From CAZEKB01 sp964512225 (lineage in GTDB: Bacteria > Myxococcota_A > UBA796 > UBA9615), in the NCBI GenBank assembly GCA_964512225.1, contig CAZEKB010000008.1, positions 35,002-99,001 of the forward strand: 64,000 nt of DNA. The letters run 5' to 3'. Below, piece after piece: positions 32,321 to 40,851 of this stretch. Position 1 is the stretch's first letter. Every line of letters begins with the position of its first letter. Position numbers and translations under genes: made by a program. The notes below the pieces were generated by a model. That model was given only the letters and a program-made list of their open reading frames with translations, made no database searches and was not told the DNA's origin.

Positions 32321-33634
32321 ATGCGCATTCTTCAGCTTCTAGGGGCCCTCCTCATCCTCCTCGGCACGGCGTGCAGCGAGAACGCGCTGCAGGGCTGGGG
32401 CGAAGAAGAGGTGGGCGGGGGCATCCCGCCGGGACCGCGGATCGCGGTGGAGCCCGCGAGCATCGACTACGGCGAGATCGGCATCGACTGCGACGAGGAC
32501 CAGCTCGTCCGCATCTCCAACGTGGGCGTGGGCGAGCTCTTCGTGGAGCTCCCCGAGCTCCTGGGCGACGAAGCGGCGTCCTTCTCCACGGACTGGACCG
32601 AGACCCTCCGGCTCGAGGCCGACGAGTCGGTCGAGGTCTCGGTGGCGTTCACGGCCACGGGGTTCGGCGAGCACGAGGCCCGGCTCGCGGTTCGGTCCAA
32701 CGACCCGGTGCGGCCGGAGGTCGGGGTCGGGCTCGCGGGTGAGGGCGCCAACACGGCGACCATGCGCGTGGACGACTTCTCCCAGGAAGAGGCCAGCAAG
32801 GTCGACGTCCTCTTCATCATCGACACGTCGTGCTCCATGAGCGGCGAGCAGGGCAACGTCGCCCAGAACATCAACTCCTTCTTCTCCTGGTTCGAGGACC
32901 TCAACCTCGACTTCCACATGGGCGTCATCACGGCGGACGACTCCGATCCGGCGATCGCGGGCAAGCTCGTGGGGACGAACCCGCGCTTCATCTCCGACCA
33001 GGTGTCCAACGCGCAGTCGGCGCTCGCGCAGATGGTCGTGTACGACGGCGGAGGCGGCGAAGCGGGCCTGGGGGCGATGGTCGCGGCGCTCACGGAGCCG
33101 AACCTGTCCGGGCACAACCAGGGCTTCTATCGGGACGACGCGTTCCTGTCGGTGATCATCCTGTCGGACGAGCCCGAGCAGTCGAACCAGGACGCGCAGT
33201 TCTACATCGACTGGCTCGCCGACCTGAAGGGCGATCCCGGCATGGTGTCGGTGTCCGCGATCGTGGGCCCGACCCCCAGCGGCTGCTTCGGCAACTGCGG
33301 GCTGTTCAACCCCACCAACGCCGAAGCCGGCCCGAAGTACATCACCCTGCAGCAGGAGTACCCGGGCGTCTTCGCGAGCATCTGCACCTGCGACTTCAGC
33401 CCCGCGCTGGAGGCCATCGGGTACGCGAGCGTGGGCTTCCGCACCACGTTCGTGCTGTCCGCCGTCCCGTCCGACCCGAGCCGCATCACGGTGACGGTGA
33501 ACGGCGCCCCCACCCTGCTGTGGGACTACGACCCCGGTCAGAACGCGGTGGTCTTCCAGCCCAACGGCATCCCCGACGGGCTGGCGACGATCTTCATCGA
33601 GTACCCCGTAGACGGCGGCTGCGCCGATCCCTAG
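32321..33634 (+). CDS. VWA-domain lipoprotein
   Basis: A 437-residue lipoprotein (LILLGTACSE, Cys18). Residues 40-145 form a choice-of-anchor D / ASPM-SPD-2-Hydin-type beta sandwich (DYGEIGIDCDEDQLVRISNV, FGEHEARLAVRSNDP). From residue about 163 a von Willebrand factor A domain begins with DVLFIIDTSCSMSGEQGN, whose DTSCS supplies the MIDAS metal site. FHMGVITADDSDP and FLSVIILSDEPEQSN are later core strands. Proteins of this build are frequent in Myxococcota and are thought to bind partners at the cell surface. GGAG lies eight bases before the ATG. A lone TTGACA (32268-32273) is upstream without a convincing -10. Confidence 0.88.
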   Translation: MRILQLLGALLILLGTACSENALQGWGEEEVGGGIPPGPRIAVEPASIDYGEIGIDCDEDQLVRISNVGVGELFVELPELLGDEAASFSTDWTETLRLEADESVEVSVAFTATGFGEHEARLAVRSNDPVRPEVGVGLAGEGANTATMRVDDFSQEEASKVDVLFIIDTSCSMSGEQGNVAQNINSFFSWFEDLNLDFHMGVITADDSDPAIAGKLVGTNPRFISDQVSNAQSALAQMVVYDGGGGEAGLGAMVAALTEPNLSGHNQGFYRDDAFLSVIILSDEPEQSNQDAQFYIDWLADLKGDPGMVSVSAIVGPTPSGCFGNCGLFNPTNAEAGPKYITLQQEYPGVFASICTCDFSPALEAIGYASVGFRTTFVLSAVPSDPSRITVTVNGAPTLLWDYDPGQNAVVFQPNGIPDGLATIFIEYPVDGGCADP

Positions 33635-33769
33635 ACCGGCCTCACGCCTCGGACACGCCGCCCCCTCGGGAGGCCTCGCCCTCGCTCGCCCCGGCCTGCT
33701 CCGTTCGCTGCGCTCTCTCCCTGACGCCGCGCGTGACGACCCTCCAGGCGAGTCGGCTCCTTTTGTGGG

Positions 33770-34210
33770 TTTCGATTCCGCGGCAAGAAGCGCAAGAACG
33801 ACACCCACGAGTCGAAGACCGACCCCGACGCCAGGCTCCATCGCAAGGGCAACGGCCGGGGAGGCGAAGCTCTCCTACATGGCCCACGGTCTCATGGAGA
33901 ACCGCAACGGGCTGCTGGTCGACTTCGAGATCAGCCGAGCGGCCGGCTTCGCGGAGCGGGAGGCTGCACTTCGGATGCTCCGACGTCGCCGCAAGCGGCG
34001 ACACCGCGGCACCAAGCCTCGCCGCCTGACCTTGGCGGCTGATGCGGGGCATCACTCGAGAGGGTTCGTTCGCGCTTGTCGGGATCTTCGCGTCACGCCC
34101 CACCCGGCCGTAGCGGCGCCTGAACCCCGAGCTGTAGGCCGACCAACGCGATCGGCAGCCGGAGGCCTGTCTGGAACCCCTCCGAAGACGGCTTCTTCAG
34201 CGGCCTGCTA
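33770..34210 (+). mobile_element. Degenerate IS5/IS1182-type transposase remnant
   Basis: Two pieces of one transposase in different frames. Frame of 33785 reads KKRKNDTHESKTDPDARLHR, the segment before the catalytic region in this family. After about 33860 the frame of 33765 continues with KLSYMAHGLMENRNGLLVD, AAGFAEREAALRMLRRR, LTLAADAGHHSRGFVRACRD and LRVTPH, which match the DDE-domain portion of IS5/IS1182-like transposases. The N-terminal third and the end are missing or scrambled, and no terminal inverted repeats were seen. This fills the 573-base gap between the VWA lipoprotein and the membrane protein gene; the first 130 bases of the gap hold nothing recognisable. Confidence 0.75.
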
Positions 34211-34816
34211 GGCGGCCCGACCGAGCAGCGCCGACAGCGCCCGCACGAGCTCCACCTCGGGCCCGTCCCCCACGGGAGCCCCCGCGTCGCCGCGCCAGCC
34301 GGTCGCGAGCCCGTCGGGGTCGATGTGGATGAAGGCGATGGGGAGCCCGGTGGGGGGCGAGTCGAGGCGAAAGAGGTCGGCGCGGCGGGCGAGATCGATC
34401 AGCGTCGCCGAGTCGCAGGGGACCTCCGCGCGACGGCCGCTCCGGGGTACGAACCGCTGCTTCTCGAGGACGTACAGGGTCGCCCGCCCGTCCTCGATGC
34501 GCGCGGCGACGCGGTGCCCGGGGCGGAAGCGGATCTCGGCCACGAGCAGCGCGCGCCCGTCGACCCGGTCGGAGGCCAGCGCCTCGAGCGTCGGCCCGAA
34601 GCGTCGTCGCAGCTCCCGCTCCACCGACGTCGGCCACACCATGACGAGGGCGAGCGCCCCCCAGACGGGCAGCGCGGCGAGCGGCGTCGACGAGAACACC
34701 AGGAGGTGGACGAGGAGGCCCGCGCCCGCGACGGCGGCCCACGGCCGCAGCCGCCGCCCCGGGTGAGCAGTCACCCGGTCGTGGAGTTCGGCGTCGGGCA
34801 GGTCGGCCAGGCTCAC
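34208..34816 (-). CDS. Small inner-membrane protein of unknown function
   Basis: A 202-residue protein with a short cytoplasmic start (LADLPDAELHDRVTAHPG), two adjacent transmembrane helices at about residues 25-60 (PWAAVAGAGLLVHLLVFSST, PLAALPVWGALALVMVWP), and a soluble C-terminal domain with beta strands (ALLVAEIRFRPGHRVAARIE, ATLYVLEKQRFVPRSG). I start it at the GTG at 34816 because TCTAAT, five of six matches to a -10 box, ends exactly six bases upstream; a longer frame would overlap the TetR promoter. No family recognised. Confidence 0.72.
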   Translation of the reverse strand: MSLADLPDAELHDRVTAHPGRRLRPWAAVAGAGLLVHLLVFSSTPLAALPVWGALALVMVWPTSVERELRRRFGPTLEALASDRVDGRALLVAEIRFRPGHRVAARIEDGRATLYVLEKQRFVPRSGRRAEVPCDSATLIDLARRADLFRLDSPPTGLPIAFIHIDPDGLATGWRGDAGAPVGDGPEVELVRALSALLGRAA

Positions 34817-34822
34817 GGCCGC

Positions 34823-34828
34823 ATTAGA
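34823..34828 (-). promoter_or_regulatory. -10-like hexamer of leaderless type (TCTAAT)
   Basis: TCTAAT on the minus strand, six bases before the GTG of the membrane-protein gene. It is the closest match to TATAAT in the series apart from TATCAT at 28014-28019. Confidence 0.5.
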
Positions 34829-34900
34829 GCGCCGTTCGTCGGCGAACGGGCCGAGGTCGCCGAGAAGGGGGTTGTGGAAGCGCCGAGAAGAGTTTATTAG

Positions 34901-34916
34901 TTGGTTGACCAACCAA
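34901..34916. promoter_or_regulatory. Inverted repeat, likely TetR operator
   Basis: TTGGTTGACCAACCAA consists of perfect 7-bp half-sites (TTGGTTG / CAACCAA) around a 2-bp centre. It ends 15 bases before the start of the TetR-family gene, where an autoregulatory operator is expected. It stands in a local AT-rich patch. Confidence 0.7.
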
Positions 34917-34931
34917 GGAAACTCCGATCGC

Positions 34932-35516
34932 ATGCCTCGCCCCTCCAACACCGACCAGCGCCGCGCCCAGATCGCCCGGGGCCTCGTCCGCCTCCTCCCC
35001 GAGAAGGGGTACGCGGGCGCCTCCATCGGCGCGATCGCTCGCGAGGCGGGCCTCGCGCCCGGGCTCGTGCACTACCACTTCGCCGACAAGCGCTCGATCC
35101 TGGTCGCCGCCGCGGAGGCGCTGGCCGGGCGCCTGCGGGAGCGGTTCGACGCGCGCGTCGAGGCGGCGAAAGGGGACCGAGCGCGGCTGTTCGCGTGGCT
35201 CGACGCGCACCTGGAGGCCGGCGGGGACGCGGACGTGGAGGCGGTGGCCGCGTGGGCGGCGGTGGGCGCGGAGGCGCAGCGACACCCGGACGTGCGGGAG
35301 GTCTACGCGGGCTTCCTCGCGGAGGACCGGGCCCGCCTCGAGGGGCTGCTCGGCCCGCTCCTGCCCGCGGCGTCGGTAGGGCCGGTGGCGGTCGCGATGA
35401 TCGCCCTCGTGGAGGGGTTCTTCCGGGTCGGCACCGGCGCCCCGGGGCACGTCCCCCCGGGCACGGCGTCGGCGGCGGCGCGCACCCTCCTCGCGGCCGC
35501 GATCGGGGGCTCGTGA
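34932..35516 (+). CDS. TetR-family transcriptional regulator
   Basis: A 194-residue repressor. The N-terminal helix-turn-helix is LLPEKGYAGASIGAIAREAG followed by LAPGLVHYHFADKRSILVAA, the standard TetR DNA-binding block; the C-terminal ligand domain resembles the BetI type. ATG at 34932 with a weak AGGAAA site. A clean inverted repeat lies 16-31 bases upstream, so it most likely represses itself. The stop overlaps the MFS transporter start by one base (TGATG), and an MBL-fold gene follows by ATGA overlap, so one transcript carries regulator, transporter and hydrolase. The effector may be the substrate of those two proteins (inference). Confidence 0.92.
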   Translation: MPRPSNTDQRRAQIARGLVRLLPEKGYAGASIGAIAREAGLAPGLVHYHFADKRSILVAAAEALAGRLRERFDARVEAAKGDRARLFAWLDAHLEAGGDADVEAVAAWAAVGAEAQRHPDVREVYAGFLAEDRARLEGLLGPLLPAASVGPVAVAMIALVEGFFRVGTGAPGHVPPGTASAAARTLLAAAIGGS

Positions 35517-36700
35517 TGACCCGGAGCACCGCGAGCAAGCTCGGCCTCCTCGCCACCCTCTACTTCGCCCAGGGGCTCCCGTACGGGTTCTTCACCCAGG
35601 CGCTGCCCGCCCTGCTCCGCGACCTCGGCCTCTCCCTCCCCGCGATCGGGCTCACGTCCCTGCTGGCGCTGCCGTGGGCCCTCAAGTTCGTGTGGGCCCC
35701 GGCCGTCGATCGCGTGGGGACGCGCAGGCGCTGGATCCTCGTCCTTCAAGCGGCGGCGACGGTCCTCGCGGTGGCCATGGCCGCCATCGACCTCGGCGCC
35801 GGGCTCACGCTCCTGCTCGTCGGGGTCCTGCTCACCAACCTGGTGGCCGCGACGCAGGACATCGCCACCGACGGGCTCGCCGTGTCGCTGCTCGCGCGCC
35901 ACGAGCGCGGGCTCGGCAACGGCATCCAGGTCGCCGGGTATCGGGTGGGGATGATCGTGGGCGGGGGGGCGCTGTTGGTGGCGTTCGACCGCGTCGGGTG
36001 GGCCCTGGTCCTGCTCGCCATGGCGGGCCTCATCGCGCTGTCGAGCGTGCCGGTGGCGCTGGCCCGCGACCTGCCCGCGGCCTCCGCTCCCGCGGACTCG
36101 GGCGGCTGGGATTGGGTCCGTCGCCCCGGCGCGCCCGCGTGGCTGGGGGTGTTGGCGACGTACAAGTTCGGCGACTACCTCGCGGGCGGGATGCTGCGGC
36201 CGTACCTCGTGGACGCGGGCATGACGCTGGCGGAGCTGGGCACGATGCTGGGCGTCGTGGGCTTCACCGCGGGCCTGCTCGGCGCGCTCGCGGGCGGCGC
36301 GCTCACCAACGCGGTGGGGCGCCGCCGGGCGCTCGTCGGGTTCGGGTCGCTCCAGGCGCTGGGGATCGCCGGGTACGCCGCCGTCGCCGCCTTCGAGCTC
36401 CCCCGGGGGGCGATCTGGGCGGCTGCGACGTTCGAGCACTTCGTCGGCGGCATGGCGGTCGCGGCGCTGTTCACGCTCATGATGGACGCGAGTCGGCCCG
36501 ATCAGGCGGCCACGGACTACACGCTGCAGGCGTCGACGGTGGTCATCGCCACCGGCCTCGCGGCGTCGGTGAGCGGGTTCGGCGCCGAGCGCTTCGGCTA
36601 CGACGGCCTCTTCCTCGCCGCGTCCGTCCTCGCGTTCGCCGGAGTCGCCCTCGCGGCGTCCCCCCACCTGACCCGGATCACCCGCTCGGAGGCCCCATGA
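35516..36700 (+). CDS. AmpG-like MFS transporter
   Basis: A 394-residue inner-membrane permease with about 12 hydrophobic helices. The opening LYFAQGLPYGFFTQALPALL, then the helix 2-3 region PWALKFVWAPAVDR and ATQDIATDGLAV, are hallmarks of the AmpG/acetyl-CoA transporter (SLC33) branch of the MFS. AmpG proper imports anhydromuropeptides for wall recycling; here the substrate is not certain because operon partners are a TetR regulator and an MBL-fold hydrolase rather than wall enzymes. The ATG at 35516 shares one base with the regulator's stop; the stop overlaps the next start (ATGA). Confidence 0.87.
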   Translation: MTRSTASKLGLLATLYFAQGLPYGFFTQALPALLRDLGLSLPAIGLTSLLALPWALKFVWAPAVDRVGTRRRWILVLQAAATVLAVAMAAIDLGAGLTLLLVGVLLTNLVAATQDIATDGLAVSLLARHERGLGNGIQVAGYRVGMIVGGGALLVAFDRVGWALVLLAMAGLIALSSVPVALARDLPAASAPADSGGWDWVRRPGAPAWLGVLATYKFGDYLAGGMLRPYLVDAGMTLAELGTMLGVVGFTAGLLGALAGGALTNAVGRRRALVGFGSLQALGIAGYAAVAAFELPRGAIWAAATFEHFVGGMAVAALFTLMMDASRPDQAATDYTLQASTVVIATGLAASVSGFGAERFGYDGLFLAASVLAFAGVALAASPHLTRITRSEAP

Positions 36701-37458
36701 CGTTCCTGTGCACGGCCCTCGGGGTCGGAGACGCCTTCAGCGCCCGCTGGTACTCCACCTGCTTGCTGCTCGAGGCGGCCGGCACCCGGCTGCTGATCGA
36801 CTGTCCGCACCCCATCCGCAAGGTCCTCGCCGAGTCCGGGGCGGGGGTCGATCTGCCCGCCGTCGACGGCCTCCTCCTCACCCACCTGCACGGCGACCAC
36901 TGCAGCGGCGTCGAGGGGATGGCCTTCTTCAACCACTTCGTGCTGCGGCGGCGCGTCGAGCTGCTCGGCCACCCCGACGTCCTCGAGCGCCTGTGGCCCG
37001 ACTGCCTCGCCGCCGGGATGGATCGCCTCCTGCGCGCGCCCGGCGCGGCCCCCGAGCCCCTGCACTTCGCGGACTTCTTCACCGTGACCGCGCTGCGGCT
37101 CGACCGCGCGGTGCGGTTCGGGCCCTTCTCGATCGAGGCGCGCAAGACCGTCCACCACGTGCCCACCACGGCCCTGCGCGTCGCCGTCGACACGCCCGAG
37201 GGTCGCCGCACGCTCGGGTACTCGGCGGACACGGCCTTCGATCCGGAGCTCATCGAGTGGCTGGACGAGGCCGACGTGGTGCTGCACGAGACCAACCTCG
37301 GCGTGCACACGCCCTACGAGCGGCTCGCGGCGCTGCCGCCGCGGGTGCGGTCCAAGATGCGGCTGGTCCACTACCCCGACTCCTTCGACGTCGACGGGAG
37401 CGCGATCCGCTGCCTGCGGCAGGGGGAGCAGCTGGTGGTGGGCCTCGGGGCGCCGTGA
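36697..37458 (+). CDS. MBL-fold metallohydrolase
   Basis: A 253-residue metallo-beta-lactamase-fold enzyme. The dinuclear metal motif is LLTHLHGDHCSGVEG near residue 62 (HxHxDH); later ligands are the His pair in RKTVHHVPT, YSADTAFDPEL (bridging Asp) and LVHYPDSF. The first strand region, GDAFSARWYSTCLLLEA, is like that of RNase Z/PqsE-related or phosphonate (PhnP)-type hydrolases. Cytoplasmic. Placed last in the regulator-transporter operon with an ATGA overlap, suggesting that it breaks down what the transporter imports (inference). Confidence 0.88.
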   Translation: MTFLCTALGVGDAFSARWYSTCLLLEAAGTRLLIDCPHPIRKVLAESGAGVDLPAVDGLLLTHLHGDHCSGVEGMAFFNHFVLRRRVELLGHPDVLERLWPDCLAAGMDRLLRAPGAAPEPLHFADFFTVTALRLDRAVRFGPFSIEARKTVHHVPTTALRVAVDTPEGRRTLGYSADTAFDPELIEWLDEADVVLHETNLGVHTPYERLAALPPRVRSKMRLVHYPDSFDVDGSAIRCLRQGEQLVVGLGAP

Positions 37459-37688
37459 CGGTGCAGCTGTGGATGTCGCCGTCGCAGACGATGGCGACGA
37501 GGTCCGTCGAGTCGCCCCGGAAGATGTATCCGACCTCGGTGTCCCCCGCCTAGGAGCGGAGAGTCTCCCCCCTCGATGTTGTGGACCCGCGCGACGATCC
37601 CGAGGCCGTGCGAGGAACCGATGGAGATCGGGGGGAGAAGGGCGCCTGCATGTCGGCGCGGCGGCGCGGACGGTGTCATGCTTGGGCC

Positions 37689-38795
37689 ATGTCGGACCCG
37701 GATCCCCTGACCCACCCGATCCACGAGATGGACGGACGCCGCGTGAGCCTGTCGGACATGCTCCTGGGGATGCGTCAGCTCGGCGCGACGGACCTGTACC
37801 TGCAGACCGGGGCGCCGCTGAAGTTCAAGAAGCAGGGGACCGTCGTGTGCCCGTCGCCCGAGCTGCTCACGCGCCGGGCGCTGTCCCACGCCGCGGGCTG
37901 CCTGCTCGCCAAGGACGACCAGAAGGCCCTGCTCGCGCGCGGCTCGGCGGACGCGGTCGTGGTGCGCGAGAACGTCCGGTACCGGGTGCACTTCGCCCGC
38001 GGCCACACCGGGCTGTACGTGACGGTCCGCATCGTGGGCGCGTCGATCCCCGAGTTCAAGACGCTGGGCCTGCACCACCGGGCCCGCAAGTGGCTCAGCG
38101 ACATCCGCCAGGGCCTCGTGATCATCGCGGGCTCGACGGACGCGGGGAAGACCGTCACCTGCATGTCGCTGCTCGACCAGATCAACCGGACGCAGGACAA
38201 GGTCCTCCTCACGCTCGAGGACCCGATCGAATACATCATGACGCCGTCCCGGGGGGTCGTGATCCAGCGGGAGGTGGGCCTGCACGTGCCCACGTTCGCG
38301 GACGGGGTGCGCGCGTCGCTGCGCGAGAACGTCGACGTCGTCTTCGTGGGCGAGATGCGCAACGTGGACACGATGGACCAGGTGATGCGGGCGGGGGAGA
38401 CGGGCCACCTCGTGCTCACGACGATGCACGCCGACGACATCCTGTCGGCGATCGGGCGCATCGTCGGCAGCTACCCCCAGAACGACCAGCCGCGGGTCCG
38501 GCAGGCGCTCGCCGCGACGCTGTCGGGCATCGTCTACCAGCGACTCCTCCCCCGGGCCGCCAAGCGCGGCGCGACCCCGGGCTCCGAGGGTCGGGTCCCC
38601 GCGATCGAGACCCTGTGGGCGAACACCGCGGTGCGCAGCATCCTCCGCACGGGCGACTGGTCGAAGCTCGGTAGTTACCTGGGCCGGGCCACCGGGGGCA
38701 TCGGCTACAAGGAGTGCCTCTCGGTCCTCGCGGGCGCGGGCGCCATCTCCGAGGACACGCGCCAGATGGAGCTCCAGCGGCTGCAGAACGCCTGA
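37689..38795 (+). CDS. PilT/PilU-like type IV pilus retraction ATPase
   Basis: A 368-residue hexameric secretion-type ATPase. The N-terminal PAS-like domain begins with RVSLSDMLLGMRQLGATDLY; the Walker A box is IAGSTDAGKTVTC near residue 150 (GSTDAGKT instead of the usual GPTGSGKS), the Asp box LTLEDPIEYIM follows, then VVFVGEMRN (Walker B, with Glu where PilT has an Asp-Glu pair), the AGETGHLV motif of PilT proteins and the His box VLTTMHADD. It would power pilus retraction, i.e. twitching. No other pilus gene is near. ATG start with CATGCT six bases upstream. The 230 bases before it show no other gene on either strand that I would support. Confidence 0.88.
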   Translation: MSDPDPLTHPIHEMDGRRVSLSDMLLGMRQLGATDLYLQTGAPLKFKKQGTVVCPSPELLTRRALSHAAGCLLAKDDQKALLARGSADAVVVRENVRYRVHFARGHTGLYVTVRIVGASIPEFKTLGLHHRARKWLSDIRQGLVIIAGSTDAGKTVTCMSLLDQINRTQDKVLLTLEDPIEYIMTPSRGVVIQREVGLHVPTFADGVRASLRENVDVVFVGEMRNVDTMDQVMRAGETGHLVLTTMHADDILSAIGRIVGSYPQNDQPRVRQALAATLSGIVYQRLLPRAAKRGATPGSEGRVPAIETLWANTAVRSILRTGDWSKLGSYLGRATGGIGYKECLSVLAGAGAISEDTRQMELQRLQNA

Positions 38796-38804
38796 CGCCT
38801 CAGC

Positions 38805-40850
38805 ATGTCCGTCCGCGCCTACCTCGACTTCGTCCCCGCCCCGCTCGTCGCTGCCCTGGACGCGGCCGCCGAGCCCGTCCCCGAGATCCCGGGGCTGCGG
38901 GTGCAGGCGGGGCTGCGCGACGCGTTCCCCCGCATCGAGACGGTGGAGGCCCTCTCGCTCGTCTGCGACGTCTACCGGGCCACGCGCGACGGGCTCGCGC
39001 GGGTCCTCGAGCAGCGGATCGCGGACCGAGCGTTCCTCGACGATCGTGTCCTCGCCTGCGCCGCGGAGGCGCGTGAGCGGGGCACTCCGTGGGGCTCGGG
39101 GGAGTACCCGACGCCGTTCGGCGACCGCGACGCGGCGGGCCGCATCGTCCTCGGACCGCTGCCGGACGGGCCCAGGCCGCCGCCCGCGGACGTCCCCGAG
39201 TTCCTCCGGGGCGAGCAGGTCACGCTGTTCGGGCCGCCGGACACGGAGAAGATGGCGATCAACGCGATGAATGCGCTGCATCGACGTCGCGCGGACGAGC
39301 CCGCGATGGTGGGCGAGCTGGTGGACGCCTCGGGGCAGGTCCCCCGCTGGGGCGCCGACGACGAGGACAGCAAGACCCCGCTGATGCGGAGCTTCCTGCT
39401 CGCCTGCGACAACCTCGTGCGGTGCTTCGACCGCACGCTGCGCTTCGAAGACACCCGCCGCGGCAAGGTCTACGAGCTCGCCCCCGATCGGCTGTCGCAC
39501 CCCATCAAGCGGGTCCCCGGGCTCGCGCTGCCGGACGGGGCGCACCTCCTGGACGGGGCGCCGCTGCCCCTGCACGTCTTCGACCTCGTGCAGCACGCGT
39601 GGCACAACCGCGCGCGGCCCGAGGGCCTCGTCTTCTACGTCCCGAAGCTCGAGAACGACGAGGAGGCCGCGTACTTCCGCACCGTGGTCGACGCCGCCGA
39701 GGCGGGCATCCAGGCGCGGGACCCGTCGTACGTGCGCGGGTCGATCAAGCTGTTCCTGGTCTTCGAGAACCCCCGGGCCATCTTCCGCATCGGCGCGATG
39801 GCGGCGGCGCTTGGGCCGCACTTCGTGGGCGGCAGCCTCGGCTGGCACGACTTCCTCGCGTCGACCGCCCGCCTCTTCCGCCACGAGCCGGGGTACCGCA
39901 TCCCCGTGAAGGCGGACCCGGACATCGTCATCCGGCACATCAAGGAGTCCCACGTCCTGCTGGCGCAGAGCCTCGCGCCCCTGGGCGCCATCTCGATCGG
40001 CGGCATGTACGGGATCCTCTTCCAGGAAGGCGACGCCGACTCCTACCGGGTGACGATGGTCGGCTACGTGCGCGACGTGGTGACGCAGCTGCGGCGCGGG
40101 CTCACGGGGTTCTGGGTCGCCCACCCCGACTTCGTCCGCCCCGGGATCGCGCTCGTGGAGGCGTTCCGTCGACGGCAGCGGGACCCGTCGGACCGCACGC
40201 TGCTCGAGCTCGTGTCCGCCCTGGTGCCGGACGAGCCCGACCGTTCGCTGCTCCTCGACTTCGTGCAGGGCGAGGACGTCCCCGGCCTGGACCCGGCCGA
40301 TCCCCGCTACCTGCGCGCCGTCCTCGCGGCCGACCTGGAGACGTCGCCGGTCATCGCCAACGACGACCCCGAGGAGGTCCGATACAACGTCTTCCAGGCG
40401 CTGCAGTACCTCGCCGACTGGCTCGGCGGCAACGGGTGCGTCGCCCTGCCCGCGACGCTGCGCGACGCGAGCGGCGAGCCGGTCTTCGTGCGCGTGATGG
40501 ACGACCTGGCCACCACCGAGCGGTCCCGCTGGGAGCTCTGGGCGGAGGTCCACCACGGGCGCGTATCCCGGGCCGACTTCGACCGCATCCTCGAGGAGGA
40601 GGTCGGCTTCCTGCAGGGCGGGCCCGACGCGTCCGACGCGGGGGTCGCCCGGCGGGTGCAGATCCCCTGGGCGGGCGAGGCCGCGCGCTGGTACCCCGTG
40701 GCCGTGAGGCTGCTGCGCGCGCTGGTCCACACGGACGAGCCCCCGGAGTTCGTGACGGAGCTGGCGATGCCGTTCACCTTCGACGCGGTGCGCGACGCCG
40801 ACGACCCGTGGGAGGCCGCCCGCGGCCTGTGCCCGGGCAAGTACGACTGA
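38805..40850 (+). CDS. Divergent malate synthase family protein
   Basis: A 681-residue protein, nine bases after the ATPase stop. Several blocks match malate synthase, which condenses glyoxylate and acetyl-CoA: a strand IKLFLVFENPRAIFRI ending in an Asn-rich active-site region, then SLGWHDFLASTARLF in the place of the 'GRWDYIFS' block; TGFWVAHPDFVRPGI corresponds to 'GTWVAHPG/DL'; and NVFQALQYLADWLGGNGCVA with SRWELWAEVHHGRV match the C-terminal block around the catalytic Asp. The N-terminal half is much less similar and the length lies between the A and G forms. So the family is clear, but the glyoxylate cycle role is not proven; a related acyl-CoA/keto acid condensation is possible. No isocitrate lyase gene is near. 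Confidence 0.78.
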   Translation: MSVRAYLDFVPAPLVAALDAAAEPVPEIPGLRVQAGLRDAFPRIETVEALSLVCDVYRATRDGLARVLEQRIADRAFLDDRVLACAAEARERGTPWGSGEYPTPFGDRDAAGRIVLGPLPDGPRPPPADVPEFLRGEQVTLFGPPDTEKMAINAMNALHRRRADEPAMVGELVDASGQVPRWGADDEDSKTPLMRSFLLACDNLVRCFDRTLRFEDTRRGKVYELAPDRLSHPIKRVPGLALPDGAHLLDGAPLPLHVFDLVQHAWHNRARPEGLVFYVPKLENDEEAAYFRTVVDAAEAGIQARDPSYVRGSIKLFLVFENPRAIFRIGAMAAALGPHFVGGSLGWHDFLASTARLFRHEPGYRIPVKADPDIVIRHIKESHVLLAQSLAPLGAISIGGMYGILFQEGDADSYRVTMVGYVRDVVTQLRRGLTGFWVAHPDFVRPGIALVEAFRRRQRDPSDRTLLELVSALVPDEPDRSLLLDFVQGEDVPGLDPADPRYLRAVLAADLETSPVIANDDPEEVRYNVFQALQYLADWLGGNGCVALPATLRDASGEPVFVRVMDDLATTERSRWELWAEVHHGRVSRADFDRILEEEVGFLQGGPDASDAGVARRVQIPWAGEAARWYPVAVRLLRALVHTDEPPEFVTELAMPFTFDAVRDADDPWEAARGLCPGKYD

Positions 40851-40851
40851 C

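Noticed and set aside
37459..37570. Minus-strand stretch reading TEVGYIFRGDSTDLV that looks protein-like
   Set aside because: An in-frame stop lies directly upstream, there is no start codon, and the other end runs into the antisense of the MBL gene. Too short to support.
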